64,000 nt of DNA from Salinicola corii (GCF_008298015.1 NZ_VTPX01000001.1:310001-374000), one strand, 5' to 3'; positions 37,203 through 47,697 are shown, numbered from the stretch's first letter. The notes: generated from the letters alone by a model not told the origin. Made by a program: numbers and translations.

Positions 37203-38483
37203 TCAGGGGAACTGGCGGTACAGCCAAGCAATGGCATCGTCCAGTTCGAGTGTCTGCTGCTCGCCATCCTCGCGCAGCGGCTTGATTGTCAGGCAATCCT
37301 TGGCGATCTCGTCCTCGCCGAGGATCAGCGCGACCCGGGCGCCACTGCGATCGGCCCGACGAATCTGGCTCTTGAAGCTGCCGCCGCCGCAGTGTACCTG
37401 AAGTCGCAGCGCTGGCAGAGCATCGCGCAGGCGCTCGCCGAGCCCTATCGCTTTTCGCTCCGCCGAATCGCCCATCGCCAGCAGGTAGGCGTCGGCGCCG
37501 CCGAGGGCTTCCGCGGGGATCAGATCGAGGGTATCGAGCAGCAGCATGAGGCGCTCGAGGCCGATAGCGAAACCAACGCCCGGCGTCGGCTTGCCGCCGA
37601 GCTGTTCGACCAGGCCGTCGTAGCGCCCGCCACCGCAGACGGTTCCCTGGCTGCCGAGGGCGGTGGTGGTCCACTCGAACACGGTGCGCGAGTAGTAGTC
37701 GAGCCCACGTACCAGCCGGGGGTTGATGCGATAGCCGACACCGGCGGCATCGAGTGTCGATTTCAACTGTTCGAAATGCTGGCGGGATGCGTCGTCGAGG
37801 TGGTCCAGCAACTGCGGTGCCCCGGCCAGCATCTCGGCCATGGCGGGATTCTTGGAGTCCAGGATCCGCAATGGATTGGTTGTCAGCCGACGCTGGGAAT
37901 CCTCGTCAAGAATCTCGCGATGGGATTCGAAATAGGCGACCAGGGAGTCGCGATAGGCAGCGCGCGCCTCCGTCGTACCCAGTGAATTGAGTTCGAGCGT
38001 GACGTGTTCGGCCATGCCGAGCTGGCGCCAGAGGCGAGCGGAGAGCAGGATGATCTCTGCGTCGATATCGGGGCCGGCCATGCCGTAGGCCTCGATGCCG
38101 ATCTGGTGGAACTGGCGGTAGCGGCCCTTCTGCGGACGCTCGTAGCGGAACATCGGCCCCATGTACCAAAGCCGCTGCGTCTGGTTGTGCAGCAGGCCAT
38201 GTTCCATCGCCGCACGCACGACGGCAGCGGTATTTTCCGGGCGCAGTGTCAGGCTTTCGCCATTGCGGTCGTCGAAGGTGTACATCTCCTTTTCGACCAC
38301 GTCGGTCGCTTCGCCGATGGAGCGGGCGAAGAGGGCGGTCTGTTCGACGATCGGGGTGCGGATCTCGCGGTAATCGTAGCGGTCCACCAGTGAGCGCAGC
38401 TGCCGCTCGAGATACTGCCACGCGGGCGACCGATCCGGCAGCAGATCGTTCATGCCGCGAATGGCCTGTAGTTTGTTGCTCAA
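37203..38483 (-). CDS. hisS: Histidyl-tRNA synthetase
   Basis: A 426-residue class II synthetase. Motif 1 ([21 protein letters not shown]), motif 2 (YIG-like [21 protein letters not shown]) and the histidine site [12 protein letters not shown] are intact, with a C-terminal anticodon-binding domain. Alignment to E. coli HisS puts the start at a TTG at 38483 behind AGGAG; no ATG or GTG is available in register nearby. Downstream of ispG by 127 bases. Confidence 0.94.
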   Translation of the reverse strand: MSNKLQAIRGMNDLLPDRSPAWQYLERQLRSLVDRYDYREIRTPIVEQTALFARSIGEATDVVEKEMYTFDDRNGESLTLRPENTAAVVRAAMEHGLLHNQTQRLWYMGPMFRYERPQKGRYRQFHQIGIEAYGMAGPDIDAEIILLSARLWRQLGMAEHVTLELNSLGTTEARAAYRDSLVAYFESHREILDEDSQRRLTTNPLRILDSKNPAMAEMLAGAPQLLDHLDDASRQHFEQLKSTLDAAGVGYRINPRLVRGLDYYSRTVFEWTTTALGSQGTVCGGGRYDGLVEQLGGKPTPGVGFAIGLERLMLLLDTLDLIPAEALGGADAYLLAMGDSAERKAIGLGERLRDALPALRLQVHCGGGSFKSQIRRADRSGARVALILGEDEIAKDCLTIKPLREDGEQQTLELDDAIAWLYRQFP

Positions 38484-38610
38484 CTGACACTCCTGCCTAT
38501 AGCAAAACGCCGCAGGCACCCGCCCGGGCGTTCGTCGGTTACTCTCTGATGGTGAGCCGCGGGGCGTCAAGCCCCCCGGGGTCACGCATGCGAGCTCGTG
38601 CGCGCTGGAT

Positions 38611-39726
38611 TCACGCCTCGCGGGCGATCAGGTCGCCTGCGCGGCTCTCTTTCTCTTTCGCCTTCTCGCGGATCAGCGCTTCGAGGTCGTCGACGAGATG
38701 ATCGTTGCGCAGCTTGCTCGCCGGCTTGCCGTCGATGTAGACCAGGTTGGCCGGGCTGCCGCCGGTGAGACCGATGTCGGTCTCCTTGGCTTCACCGGGA
38801 CCGTTGACCACGCAGCCGATGACCGAGACGTTCAGCGGCGTCATGATGTCCTCGAGGCGCTCCTCGAGAGCGTTCATGGTCGCAATGACATCGAAGTTCT
38901 GGCGCGAGCAGCTGGGGCAGGCGATGAAGTTGATGCCCTTGGCGCGCAGCTTGAGGCTCTTCAGCATATCGAAGCCGACCTTGATCTCCTCGACCGGATC
39001 GGCGGCCAGGGAGACGCGGATGGTATCGCCGATCCCATCCATCAGCAGCATGCCGAGGCCGATGGAGGACTTCACCGTGCCGGAGCGCAGGCCGCCGGCT
39101 TCGGTGATGCCCAGATGCAGCGGCTGCTCGATCTGCTTGGCCAGCAGCCGGTAGGCGGCCACCGCCATGAACACGTCGCTGGCCTTGACGCTGACCTTGA
39201 AGTCGGGGAAGTCGAGCCGGTCGAGGTGGTCGATGTGGCGCATGGCCGACTCGACCAGCGCCTCCGGGGTCGGCTCGCCATACTTCTTCTGCAGATCCTT
39301 CTCCAGCGAACCGGCATTGACGCCGATACGGATCGGGATGCCGTGATGGCGCGCCGCGTCGACCACCGCCCGCACACGATCCTCGCGGCCGATGTTGCCG
39401 GGGTTGATGCGCAGGCAGTCGACCCCGAGCTCGGCCACCCGCAGGGCGATCTTGTAATCGAAATGGATATCGGCCACCAGCGGAACGCTGACCTGACGCT
39501 TGATCTTGCCGAAGGCTTCGGCGGCGTCCATGTCCGGTACCGAGACGCGCACGATGTCGGCGCCGGCCTGTTGAAGGCGCTGGATCTGGGCGACGGTGGC
39601 GGCGACGTCGTTGGTGTCGGTATTGGTCATGCTCTGGACGGCAATCGGCGCGCCGCCACCGACGGGGACATCACCGACATGGATCTGTCGGGAGGTTCGG
39701 CGGGTGATCGGAGATGGCATATTCAT
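38611..39726 (-). CDS. ispG: 4-hydroxy-3-methylbut-2-en-1-yl diphosphate synthase (flavodoxin)
   Basis: A 371-residue [4Fe-4S] enzyme of the MEP isoprenoid pathway. The cluster Cys residues lie in [12 protein letters not shown] and [18 protein letters not shown]; the TIM barrel has [15 protein letters not shown] and [12 protein letters not shown]-like segments. Only 8 bases separate it from rodZ. Its need for an Fe-S cluster fits its place in the isc-linked gene block. Confidence 0.96.
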   Translation of the reverse strand: MNMPSPITRRTSRQIHVGDVPVGGGAPIAVQSMTNTDTNDVAATVAQIQRLQQAGADIVRVSVPDMDAAEAFGKIKRQVSVPLVADIHFDYKIALRVAELGVDCLRINPGNIGREDRVRAVVDAARHHGIPIRIGVNAGSLEKDLQKKYGEPTPEALVESAMRHIDHLDRLDFPDFKVSVKASDVFMAVAAYRLLAKQIEQPLHLGITEAGGLRSGTVKSSIGLGMLLMDGIGDTIRVSLAADPVEEIKVGFDMLKSLKLRAKGINFIACPSCSRQNFDVIATMNALEERLEDIMTPLNVSVIGCVVNGPGEAKETDIGLTGGSPANLVYIDGKPASKLRNDHLVDDLEALIREKAKEKESRAGDLIAREA

Positions 39727-39734
39727 GGCGCTTC

Positions 39735-40778
39735 TCAGTCTCCCAGGGTAAAGCGGGCGACGTTGTTGCCGCCCGTGTATTGGCTCAGATCGACCGATTC
39801 ACCGCGGTACCGAAGCCTCACGCCACTGGCGTTGCCGATGGTCAGCCGGAAGGGGGGATCGCCTTCCGCGCTCGCCTGACTGCCGGCGGACTGTAGGCCG
39901 CTGAAAATCCGGTCGTCGTTGGCATCGTAGATCTCGGTCCATGACTCTTCGTTGAAAGTCAGGGAAAGTGTATTGGTGCTGGTCGCGGCTGGAGTTGCCT
40001 CATCATCGGACGGCGTCGTGGAGGACGCGACCACATCGTTGGCCGTCGAGCCGAGCTGCTGGGCCTGATGCTCGTCACCGCTCGGCGTCGTCGTCTCCGC
40101 CGACGCGGAAACGCCGGTGCCATTGCCCGCGTCGCTATCCATGGACCCGGCTCCGCCCGTCGATGCGCCAGCCCCGGCCGACGGCGTATTCTGCTGTGTG
40201 GGCAGCGGCGGCAGTTGCGAATCGGTGTTGGGCGTCATCGCCGAATTTCCCGTATCCGGTGCTTCTGCAGAAGTGTCGGCACCATTGGCGTTCAGGCGGT
40301 CGACGGCAATCGGGCTATCATCGCTGCCGCCACCGAAGATATCGTTGCCTTCACGGCTCTGCCACCACAGCAATGTCAGCGAAATCAGGCCGACGATGAC
40401 CAGTAGCGTGAACAGGCGAAAAATCCAGGCGCCGACTCGAGAGGGGGGACGAGTGGTGTGCACCGGGGCCAGTTTTCGTTCCATGTCGCCGCGACCATGT
40501 TTGGCGTCATAGGCTCCGACGATCCGGGTCTCGTCGATTCCCAGCAAGCGCGCATAAGCCCGCACGTAACCCCGGCGATAGGCTGCGATGGGCACCTGGT
40601 CGAAGCGATCCTCTTCGAGACCCGTGACGACGATCGGCCGCAGATTCAGCTGCAGCGCGACGTCTTCGAGACTGAGTCCCTGACGCTCGCGCTCGCTTCG
40701 GAGCATGTCACCCGCCGTTTCGGAAGAGGGGCTGGGTGCGTCGTGTTGCTTGGTCGATGGTTCGTTCATTTCGCTCAT
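39735..40778 (-). CDS. rodZ: Cell-shape protein RodZ
   Basis: A 347-residue bitopic protein linking MreB to the membrane. N-terminal helix-turn-helix ([21 protein letters not shown], contacting MreB), a basic stretch, one helix ([20 protein letters not shown]), a long low-complexity Ser/Thr/Ala/Asp linker, and a C-terminal DUF4115 beta domain ([18 protein letters not shown]). Order pilW-rodZ-ispG is typical of gammaproteobacteria. Confidence 0.94.
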   Translation of the reverse strand: MSEMNEPSTKQHDAPSPSSETAGDMLRSERERQGLSLEDVALQLNLRPIVVTGLEEDRFDQVPIAAYRRGYVRAYARLLGIDETRIVGAYDAKHGRGDMERKLAPVHTTRPPSRVGAWIFRLFTLLVIVGLISLTLLWWQSREGNDIFGGGSDDSPIAVDRLNANGADTSAEAPDTGNSAMTPNTDSQLPPLPTQQNTPSAGAGASTGGAGSMDSDAGNGTGVSASAETTTPSGDEHQAQQLGSTANDVVASSTTPSDDEATPAATSTNTLSLTFNEESWTEIYDANDDRIFSGLQSAGSQASAEGDPPFRLTIGNASGVRLRYRGESVDLSQYTGGNNVARFTLGD

Positions 40779-40837
40779 TGGCGAAAATCCTTCTGATCTT
40801 TCCTCGAGTCAGGACTCGAGTACGGGGTCTGTTGGCC

Positions 40838-41575
40838 TCAGGCGCCGCCCAGCTGCTGACGGTAAAAGGCGGCACGCGACGAGTCCCCCTGGGCGCTGGC
40901 AATCTCGCTTGCCAGGCGCAGGCTCTCGGCGTTGGTGCCGGCCACGGTGAAATAACGCTGCAAGCGTTCCCAGGCGCGTTCGTTGTTACCCTGCGTATGA
41001 TCGATGCGAGCCAGGGCCAATAGGCTGCGTGCGTCACGCGCATCGATATCGAGCGCGCGCTCGTAATACTGGCGAGCCGCAGTCGCATCGCCGCTGGCCA
41101 TCTCGCATTGTCCCAGATTCGCAAAAAGCTGGGCTCGATTGGTATAGGTAATATCCTCACTGGCGACGCTCAATTGCTCGCACGCCTTGGCATACTCGTC
41201 GCGCTGATACAACAGTGCCGCATAGTTGTTGCGTATGCGCGTGGCCTTGGGTTCGGCTTTCAGCGCTTGCTGAAAGAACCGATCCGCCAGGTCGAGATCG
41301 TTCTGGCGTTGATAGAGCAGTGCCAACCCTTCGAGCGCCCCGCTGTCCTGGGAGTCCAGGCTCAGCGCGTGCTCGAGGGCCTGCTGCGCGCGGGGCAGGT
41401 TGCCCTCGGCGAGATAGGCCTTGCCGAGTCTCGTGTAGGCCGCCGCCGCATCCTCGGGGCTGTCCTGTTTCGGTCCGTTGGACGAGACCGCCGTGGCGCA
41501 GCCGCTCAATAGACACACCAACCCCATCGCGATACATAGCGGCCGTATCGAAAATGGACGAGGTTGGCGAGTCAT
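40838..41575 (-). CDS. pilW: Type IV pilus biogenesis/stability lipoprotein PilW (PilF)
   Basis: A 245-residue TPR lipoprotein that, in piliated bacteria, delivers the secretin to the outer membrane. Lipobox LLSGC; six TPR units from about residue 45, each with the Ala/Gly/Pro pattern (AAAAYTRLGKAYLAEGNLPRAQQALEHAL). The gene's place downstream of rlmN supports the call. Confidence 0.9.
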   Translation of the reverse strand: MTRQPRPFSIRPLCIAMGLVCLLSGCATAVSSNGPKQDSPEDAAAAYTRLGKAYLAEGNLPRAQQALEHALSLDSQDSGALEGLALLYQRQNDLDLADRFFQQALKAEPKATRIRNNYAALLYQRDEYAKACEQLSVASEDITYTNRAQLFANLGQCEMASGDATAARQYYERALDIDARDARSLLALARIDHTQGNNERAWERLQRYFTVAGTNAESLRLASEIASAQGDSSRAAFYRQQLGGA

Positions 41576-41746
41576 TCACGGCTCTCCCAGGTTACGGGAT
41601 GGCGACAAACCTAAGGTCGAATCCCGAGCAACTGATAACAAAGCGGTTTTGGGGCTCCCATCAAAGCGCTGGACCGGAGCGAAGTCAAGGCGACGCCCGT
41701 TTGGCCAATCGGAGCGCGCTCCATCGTCCCTGGAGAACTCGGCGAT

Positions 41747-42880
41747 TCAATCAGCGTCCAGTTGGATCGACTGGATATAGCGCTCATGTCGCCTGGTGCG
41801 ATCCTTGACCTTGCCCACCAGCTGGCCGCACGCCGCATCGATGTCGTCGCCCCGGGTCGTTCGCACCATCGCGGTGTGTCCGAGCTCATAGAGCCAGCTC
41901 TGGAAACGCATGACCTGATTGCGCGACGGCTTCTCGTATCCCGAATGGGGAAACGGGTTGAAGGGGATCAGATTGATCTTGCACGGTAGCTCATCAAGCA
42001 GTGCGACAAGTTCCTGCGCGTGCACCTGCTGGTCGTTGACGTCCTTGATCAGCGTGTATTCGATGGTGATGTGACGTGCATCGCCGCACTTGGAGAGGTA
42101 GCGCTGGCACGAATCGAGCAGCTTGCGGATGTTGTACTTGCGATTGAGAGGTACCAGCTCGTTGCGCAACTCGTCGTTGGCGGCGTGCAACGAGATGGCC
42201 AGGCTCACGTCGATGTCGTCGCCCAGCTTGTCGATCATCGGTACGACGCCCGAGGTGGATAGTGTCACGCGGCGCTTCGAGAGGCCGTAGGCGTTGTCGT
42301 CGAGCATCAGCTTCATCGACGGCACCACGTTGTCGTAATTGAGCAGAGGCTCGCCCATGCCCATCATCACCACGTTAGTGATGGCCTTGCGCCCATCCGG
42401 TGCGCTCATGCGACCGCCGGCCCGCTGCTGCGCGACCCAGACCTGGCCGATGATCTCGGCGCTGGTCAGGTTGCGCTGGAACCCCTGCTTGCCGGTGGAG
42501 CAGAAGCTGCAGTCCAGCGAGCAGCCCACCTGCGACGACACGCAGAGCGTGCGACGCGTGCCGCTGTCGGCCGGAATCAGTACGGTTTCGACGTAGCTGC
42601 CATCCTCGACCTCGAGCACCCACTTGCGGGTGCCGTCGCTGGAGGTCCCTTCGTAGACCACGCTCGGGCCACGGATCTCGGCGTGTTCTGCCAGTCGGGC
42701 ACGCAGCGGCTTGGAGAGATTGGTCATCGACTCGAAGTCGTCGCAACCTTCCTGGTGGATCCACTTCATGACCTGGGCGGCGCGAAATTTCTTCTCGCCC
42801 AGAGAGACGAAAAACGCCTCCATCTGCTCGCGAGAGAGCCCCAGTAGATTGGTGCGCGGGGTGGCGGTAGCAGCGCTCAT
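41747..42880 (-). CDS. rlmN: Dual-specificity 23S rRNA/tRNA (adenine-C2)-methyltransferase
   Basis: A 377-residue radical-SAM enzyme methylating A2503 of 23S rRNA and A37 of several tRNAs. The cluster motif [29 protein letters not shown] and a catalytic Cys near the C-terminus (DIDAACGQL) are present. Lies between ndk and pilW as in Pseudomonas. Confidence 0.97.
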   Translation of the reverse strand: MSAATATPRTNLLGLSREQMEAFFVSLGEKKFRAAQVMKWIHQEGCDDFESMTNLSKPLRARLAEHAEIRGPSVVYEGTSSDGTRKWVLEVEDGSYVETVLIPADSGTRRTLCVSSQVGCSLDCSFCSTGKQGFQRNLTSAEIIGQVWVAQQRAGGRMSAPDGRKAITNVVMMGMGEPLLNYDNVVPSMKLMLDDNAYGLSKRRVTLSTSGVVPMIDKLGDDIDVSLAISLHAANDELRNELVPLNRKYNIRKLLDSCQRYLSKCGDARHITIEYTLIKDVNDQQVHAQELVALLDELPCKINLIPFNPFPHSGYEKPSRNQVMRFQSWLYELGHTAMVRTTRGDDIDAACGQLVGKVKDRTRRHERYIQSIQLDAD

Positions 42881-42921
42881 AGCAACGGCTCGAGAGTGGC
42901 AGGGTGTCCGAAGACGGGGAG

Positions 42922-42950
42922 GACCGACCGGCGCAAGAGGCCGGTCGGTC
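42922..42950 (-). promoter_or_regulatory. Hairpin between ndk and rlmN
   Basis: An 11-bp stem (42922-42932 with 42940-42950) lies 7 bases past the ndk stop. No T tract follows on the minus strand, so it may shield the ndk mRNA 3' end or attenuate read-through to rlmN. Confidence 0.45.
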
Positions 42951-42956
42951 GACGAA

Positions 42957-43385
42957 TCAGCTGCGCGAGCAGAGTTCGTCGTCCTTGAAGAAATAGTCGA
43001 TTTCGCGGGCGGCGGATTCCGGTGCGTCGGAACCGTGCACGGCGTTGGCGTCGATGGATGACGCGAAATCGGCGCGAATGGTGCCCGGGGCGGCTTCCTT
43101 CGGGTTGGTGGCGCCCATCAGCTCGCGGTTCTTGGCGATTGCGCCTTCGCCTTCGAGTACCTGGACCATCACAGGGCCGGAGGTCATGAAGCTGACCAAG
43201 TCGGCGAAGAAGCCACGCTCCTTGTGCTCGGCGTAGAAGCCTTCGGCCTGCTCCTTGGAGAGATGCAGCATCTTGGCGCCAACGATCTGCAGGCCCGCTT
43301 TCTCGAACCGGCTGTAGATGTCGCCGATCACGTTCTTGGCAACGGCATCGGGCTTGATGATGGAGAGCGTACGCTCGGTGGCCAT
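42957..43385 (-). CDS. ndk: Nucleoside diphosphate kinase
   Basis: A 142-residue NDK that transfers phosphate from ATP to NDPs. Active-site His is in the conserved context [13 protein letters not shown]-terminus [13 protein letters not shown] is canonical. Start ATG at 43385; the frame upstream to 43547 is not conserved. In relatives ndk follows iscX, which is absent here. Confidence 0.97.
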   Translation of the reverse strand: MATERTLSIIKPDAVAKNVIGDIYSRFEKAGLQIVGAKMLHLSKEQAEGFYAEHKERGFFADLVSFMTSGPVMVQVLEGEGAIAKNRELMGATNPKEAAPGTIRADFASSIDANAVHGSDAPESAAREIDYFFKDDELCSRS

Positions 43386-43645
43386 GACTTCGGTCTCCTG
43401 GCTGTGGTGAATCACTCGCGATCGTCGCGAACGAAAAAAGTGATGAAGATGCGAGACGACGCGCCCCTGACCGATCGCATCGTCAGGTGGCGCGCCGTCC
43501 GAAATCGTCGCTGGCCGGGGTGGCGGGCACTTGCGATGTGCCGGCACGCCAGCCGAAAAATCGCACCATTGTAGCGCAACCCCGCGACCGACGCACCCCG
43601 GGCGTCACCGCGCCGGGGCCGGGGCGGCATGGATGCGGGGGAGAC

Positions 43646-43972
43646 TCAGACGTTGAAACTCTCGCCACAGCCGCATTCGTCGGTCACGTTGGGATTGTTG
43701 AAGCGGAAGAAGCGGTTGAGCCCTTCGCTGACATAGTCGACCTCGGTGCCATCGAGGATCGCCAGCGCGTCCTTGTCGATCAGCACCTTGACGCCACGTT
43801 CCTCGAACGCGACATCGCCGTCGCGCAGGTCGTCGGCGATGTCGAGCACATAGCTGTAACCGGAGCAGCCGCTCGGCTTGATCGCCACGCGCAACCCCAG
43901 GCCGCTGCCCCGTTCCTCGAGGACATGGCGAATCTGGGTGGCAGCGGATTCACTGATGGTGATGTTCTGCAT
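43646..43972 (-). CDS. iscA: Iron-sulfur cluster assembly protein IscA
   Basis: A 108-residue A-type carrier. The three Cys ligands are at the E. coli positions: PSGCSGYSY (Cys 35) and DECGCGESF (Cys 99 and 101). Directly downstream of iscS (44 bases). The scaffold gene iscU that normally separates them is missing. Confidence 0.92.
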   Translation of the reverse strand: MQNITISESAATQIRHVLEERGSGLGLRVAIKPSGCSGYSYVLDIADDLRDGDVAFEERGVKVLIDKDALAILDGTEVDYVSEGLNRFFRFNNPNVTDECGCGESFNV

Positions 43973-44016
43973 GGTATTTCTCCTTGCCGAGAGGAAGCGG
44001 CGCTGGCGCCGCTTCC

Positions 44017-45201
44017 CTAGCGATGATTCAGGGCGGCGGATTTCGCCGGCTGGCGCAACCCGTTCAGGGCGCGGCGTATGTCGGCCACGGCTGCATCGAT
44101 CTCTTCGATGGTGGTGAACCGGCCAAAGCTGAAGCGGATCGATGCGAGCGCCTGGGAGTGCGGCACGCCGATCCCCTTGAGCACGTAGGAAGGTTCCACG
44201 CTGGCCGAGTTGCACGCCGACCCGGTGGACACGGCGAGACCGCGCAACGCCATCAGCAACGATTCACCGTCGACTCCATCGAAGGCGAGATTGACGATGT
44301 TGGGCACGGATCGGTCCTGCGGCGAGTGGTTGTGGATGCCGCCACAGCCGGCCAACCCGTCGAGGAACCGTTGCCGCAGTGTACGGACGTGTTCGCCGTC
44401 GGCATCGCCTTCGTCGCGTGCCAGCGCGCACGCTTCACCCATGCCCACGATCTGGTGCGTGGGCAGGGTGCCGGAACGCATGCCCCGTTCGTGACCGCCG
44501 CCGTGGATCAGCGCCTCGATGCGCAGATCCGGGTCGCGGCGAACGTAGAGTGCGCCGATGCCCTTGGGACCGTAGACCTTGTGCGCCGATAGTGACATCA
44601 GGTCGATGCCCATCGCGCCGACATCCAGCGCCAACCGGCCGGTGGCCTGAGCGGCGTCGACGTGAAAGCGTGCGCCGAACTCGTGGGCGACGGCCGCCAG
44701 GCCGGTGAGGTCGTTGACGCTGCCCAGTTCGTTGTTGACCGCCATCAGCGAGACCAGAACGGTGTCCTGGCGCATCGCCTCGCGCAACTGCCGTGGCGTG
44801 ATCAGGCCGTCGTGTCCCGGTGTCAGCCAGGTGACCTCGAAGCCTTCCGCTTCCAGTGCGATCGCGGTATCCACGATCGCCTTGTGTTCGATGATCGAGG
44901 TGACCAGGTGGCGACCGCGGCCGCGGCCGCGGTTGGCGCGCATGAAGCCGGTCAGCGCCAGGTTGTCCGCCTCGGTGGCGCCGGAGGTCCAGACGATCTC
45001 GCGCGGATCCGCGGCGATCAGGTCGGCGACCTGGCGGCGGGCGTTTTCCACCGCCTGTTCGGCCAACCATCCGGGCATGTGGCTGCGCGACGCTGGGTTG
45101 GCGTAGACCCCATCCAGCGTCAGATGACGCATCATCTGCTCGGCCACCCGCGGGTCGGTGGGTGTGGTGGCGGCGTAATCGAGATAAATCGGAGCGCTCA
45201 T
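44017..45201 (-). CDS. iscS: Cysteine desulfurase IscS
   Basis: A 394-residue PLP enzyme that takes sulfur from cysteine for Fe-S clusters and tRNA thiolation. PLP Lys in SLSAHKVYGPKGIGAL; catalytic Cys loop TGSACNSASVEPSYVLKG. N-terminus MSAPIYLDYAATTP fits the ATG at 45201 better than the TTG at 45222. Transcribed after iscR with 77 bases between. Confidence 0.95.
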   Translation of the reverse strand: MSAPIYLDYAATTPTDPRVAEQMMRHLTLDGVYANPASRSHMPGWLAEQAVENARRQVADLIAADPREIVWTSGATEADNLALTGFMRANRGRGRGRHLVTSIIEHKAIVDTAIALEAEGFEVTWLTPGHDGLITPRQLREAMRQDTVLVSLMAVNNELGSVNDLTGLAAVAHEFGARFHVDAAQATGRLALDVGAMGIDLMSLSAHKVYGPKGIGALYVRRDPDLRIEALIHGGGHERGMRSGTLPTHQIVGMGEACALARDEGDADGEHVRTLRQRFLDGLAGCGGIHNHSPQDRSVPNIVNLAFDGVDGESLLMALRGLAVSTGSACNSASVEPSYVLKGIGVPHSQALASIRFSFGRFTTIEEIDAAVADIRRALNGLRQPAKSAALNHR

Positions 45202-45278
45202 GGCACGGAAGATCTCTGGCAATCGGTCGAAATGGAGTCGGACGCGTTACGGTGAAGTGTAATCGCTAGACGACCTGG

Positions 45279-45761
45279 CTAGCGCGACGACACCGCGATC
45301 GTGGCGACGTCGTCGGCTAGAACGCTAGCGTCGGGCTCGGGACGGACGGCGCCGCGAGCCTGTTCCCGGCGTACCAGTTCCTGCAGGCTGATATCGTTCA
45401 GGAAGCGCTGGATCTCGTCCGAGAGATCGCACCACAGGTGATGCGTGATGCACTTGCTGCCCCGATGACAGTCCGCCTGCCCCTGGCAGCGAGTGGCATC
45501 GACCGATTCGTTGACCGCATCGATCACGCCCGCCACGGAAATATCCGCCGGAGCACGACCCAGCAAATACCCGCCTCCCGGGCCGCGCACGCTGCTGACG
45601 AGCTTGGCCCGCCGCAGCCGCGCGAACAGCTGCTCCAGATAGGAGAGCGAGATGTCCTGGCGCTTGGAAATATCCGCCAGGCACACCGGCCCGTGATCGG
45701 CATTGAGGGCCAGATCGAGCATCGCGGTCACGGCGTAACGCCCTTTGGTGGTCAAACGCAT
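45279..45761 (-). CDS. iscR: Fe-S cluster-sensing regulator IscR
   Basis: A 160-residue Rrf2-family repressor that senses [2Fe-2S]. The winged helix starts [19 protein letters not shown]; cluster Cys are at 92, 98 and 104 exactly as in E. coli ([14 protein letters not shown]), with His 107. First gene of the isc operon; a good sigma-70 promoter lies 36 bases upstream. Confidence 0.97.
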   Translation of the reverse strand: MRLTTKGRYAVTAMLDLALNADHGPVCLADISKRQDISLSYLEQLFARLRRAKLVSSVRGPGGGYLLGRAPADISVAGVIDAVNESVDATRCQGQADCHRGSKCITHHLWCDLSDEIQRFLNDISLQELVRREQARGAVRPEPDASVLADDVATIAVSSR

Positions 45762-45796
45762 CGGCGGGTATCGGCTGTCGCTGCATCGGTGTCGGT

Positions 45797-45825
45797 ATTA
45801 TGGAAAAACCCAGTAAGACGGTCAA
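45797..45825 (-). promoter_or_regulatory. Sigma-70 promoter of the isc operon
   Basis: On the minus strand TTGACC (45820-45825) and CATAAT (45797-45802) are separated by 17 bases, close to consensus. It directs transcription into iscR. A clear type 1 IscR palindrome could not be read in it. Confidence 0.7.
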
Positions 45826-45886
45826 CCATTCGGCTGTAAGGTGGCCAGGAAACGCGTGGCGACTGGGTCGACTTTCCTCTGCGACG

Positions 45887-46669
45887 TCAGGATCTGTCGT
45901 GCAAGCGTTTATCGATCGTGCCGAGAATGCCGCGCAGGATGTTCATTTCCATCGAATCGAGATGGGCGCGCATGAAAAGCCGGCGCAGGCGTGCCATCAA
46001 CTGGCGGGGATTGTCCGGATCGTGGAAATCGATCGCCGTCAGCGTGCTCTCGAGATGGACGAAGAAGCGCTCGAGATCGGCATGGGTCGCCGGCGGGTTG
46101 TCCCACTCGACGCCGAAGGGCTGGTCCGCCTCGCCGGTCGTCGCGTTGGCCGCAGGTGTGGCGGTCTCGTCGATGGCCAGAAACGCCTGGCGGCACTCGT
46201 AGGCGAGCACCTGCACGGCGGCGGCCAGGTTGAGCGAACTGAAGTCCGGATTGGTTGGAATGTGCACGTGCTGATGGCAGCGCTGCAGCTCGGCGTTGGT
46301 CAGACCGGTATCCTCGCGACCGAACACCAGTGCGATTCGGGCGCCATCGGAGGCCAGCGCTTGCGGCAGGCCTTCCGCCAAGGCGCGCGGGCTGACCATT
46401 GGCCACGGCAGATGGCGCGATCGCGCGCTGGCACCGACCACCAGCGTGCGGTCGGCGACGGCTGCTTCGAGTGCGTCGAATTGCCGCGCGGCGTCGACCA
46501 GGGTGTTGGCGCCGGAGGCGCGCGAGTATGCCTCCTGGTCCCTGGGGTCGCAGCGCGGGGTGACCAGGGCGAGATCCTCGAGGCCCATGTTGCGCATGGC
46601 GCGCGCGGCGGCACCGATATTGCCGGGGTGGCTGGTACCGATGAGAACGATACGAATTCGGTCGAGCAT
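45887..46669 (-). CDS. trmJ: tRNA (cytidine/uridine-2'-O-)-methyltransferase TrmJ
   Basis: A 260-residue SPOUT methyltransferase modifying position 32 of tRNAs. Motifs: IRIVLIGTSHPGNIGAAARAM, ARIALVFGREDTGLTN and the knot segment SSLNLAAAVQVLAYE. I start at 46669 (MLDRIRIV) by homology to E. coli MLQNIRIV; ATGs at 46678 and 46693 are alternatives with no better ribosome-binding site. Divergent from suhB. Confidence 0.93.
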   Translation of the reverse strand: MLDRIRIVLIGTSHPGNIGAAARAMRNMGLEDLALVTPRCDPRDQEAYSRASGANTLVDAARQFDALEAAVADRTLVVGASARSRHLPWPMVSPRALAEGLPQALASDGARIALVFGREDTGLTNAELQRCHQHVHIPTNPDFSSLNLAAAVQVLAYECRQAFLAIDETATPAANATTGEADQPFGVEWDNPPATHADLERFFVHLESTLTAIDFHDPDNPRQLMARLRRLFMRAHLDSMEMNILRGILGTIDKRLHDRS

Positions 46670-46804
46670 GTCGAGCATAGAGAAGGCGGACATCAGGCAG
46701 TGTGGAAACCGGGAAAACGAGCAGTCTAACATGACTGGAGAGGGGCGCTTCTGCTAGACTGCGCGGCGTTCTTTAACAGCTTCCGACACCCCAAGGCCAG
46801 ATCC

Positions 46805-47599
46805 ATGCATCCGATGGTTCAATATGCGCTGCGTGCCGCTCGCAGCGCCGCTGAGCAATTCGTTCGTATCCGTGACCGTCTCGAGGTCAATCATGACGAG
46901 CAGGCGACCGCCAGTCTGCTCGAGGATACGGCGCGCAACGCCGAGACGCTGATCGTGCATCAGCTCACCCGCGGTTATCCGCAGCACGGTATCTCCGGGC
47001 GCTATACCCCGTATCGCGAGGGCAAGGGCACCGACAAGGAGACCGTGTGGCACATCGAGCCGATCCACGGCGAGTCCAACCTCGGTGTGGCGAGCCGGCA
47101 GTTCGCGATTTCGATGGTGTGCCTGGTCAAGGGGCGTCCGGAACACGCGGTGATCGTGTCGCCGTTCAGCGATGACGAGTTCCTGATCAGCCGCGGTCGC
47201 GGGGCCCAGGGCAACGGCAAACGCCTGCGTGCTTCCAAGACAGTCGGCATCAACGGCGCCAGGGTCGCGCTGGCCTGGCCGACCCAGGAAGCCCGCTCGC
47301 GCTGGTTGCCCCAGTATCTCGGCGTGGTCGAACGACTCGGGTCGCAGATCGACACCCTGACCGGTTCCGGCTGTGCGCTGCTCGACATGATCGAATTCGC
47401 CTCCGGCCGCGCCGACGCGGTGTTCGTGCTCGGGCTGGAAGAGCAGGACCGCCTGGTCGGTTCGCTGATGCTGAAGGAGGCCGGCGCCTTGACCGGTGCC
47501 CTCGATGGTTCGCCCAGCATCGAAGATGGCGGCTGCCTGATGGCCGCCGGTCCGCGTCTCTACAAGGCGCTGGCGCAGCAGCTGAAAGCGAGCGTTTGA
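46805..47599 (+). CDS. suhB: SuhB family protein, phosphatase site degenerate
   Basis: A 264-residue inositol-monophosphatase-fold protein that aligns with SuhB along its length (MHPMVQYALRAARSAAEQF, RGRGAQGNGKRLRAS). Key metal ligands of E. coli SuhB are missing: the motif D84-P-L-D87-G-T reads EPIHGES (residues 85-91), and the EESG motif is replaced by SGRY. Asp of the PWDFAAG motif is kept (EQDRLVG). Inositol monophosphatase activity is therefore doubtful, though SuhB's separate role as a Nus/antitermination factor in rRNA transcription does not need it. Terminated by a strong hairpin at 47654. Divergent from trmJ. Confidence 0.85.
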   Translation: MHPMVQYALRAARSAAEQFVRIRDRLEVNHDEQATASLLEDTARNAETLIVHQLTRGYPQHGISGRYTPYREGKGTDKETVWHIEPIHGESNLGVASRQFAISMVCLVKGRPEHAVIVSPFSDDEFLISRGRGAQGNGKRLRASKTVGINGARVALAWPTQEARSRWLPQYLGVVERLGSQIDTLTGSGCALLDMIEFASGRADAVFVLGLEEQDRLVGSLMLKEAGALTGALDGSPSIEDGGCLMAAGPRLYKALAQQLKASV

Positions 47600-47653
47600 C
47601 GCCTCGGGCATTACACTCGAAGGGCTCCAGAGGCCCTCGAGATGAAGCCCCGG

Positions 47654-47697
47654 AACAGAGACACCCCGCCGGCAGAACCGGCGGGGTGTCTCTGTTT
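47654..47697. terminator. Nineteen-bp perfect terminator between convergent genes
   Basis: Bases 47654-47672 pair with 47678-47696 around CAGAA, then TTT. It lies 54 bases past suhB and about 80 past the autotransporter stop on the other strand, so it ends both transcripts. Confidence 0.85.

Noticed and set aside
45797-45825. Type 1 IscR operator over the isc promoter
   Set aside because: Expected for IscR autoregulation, but I could not read the two half-sites with confidence, so only the promoter is reported.
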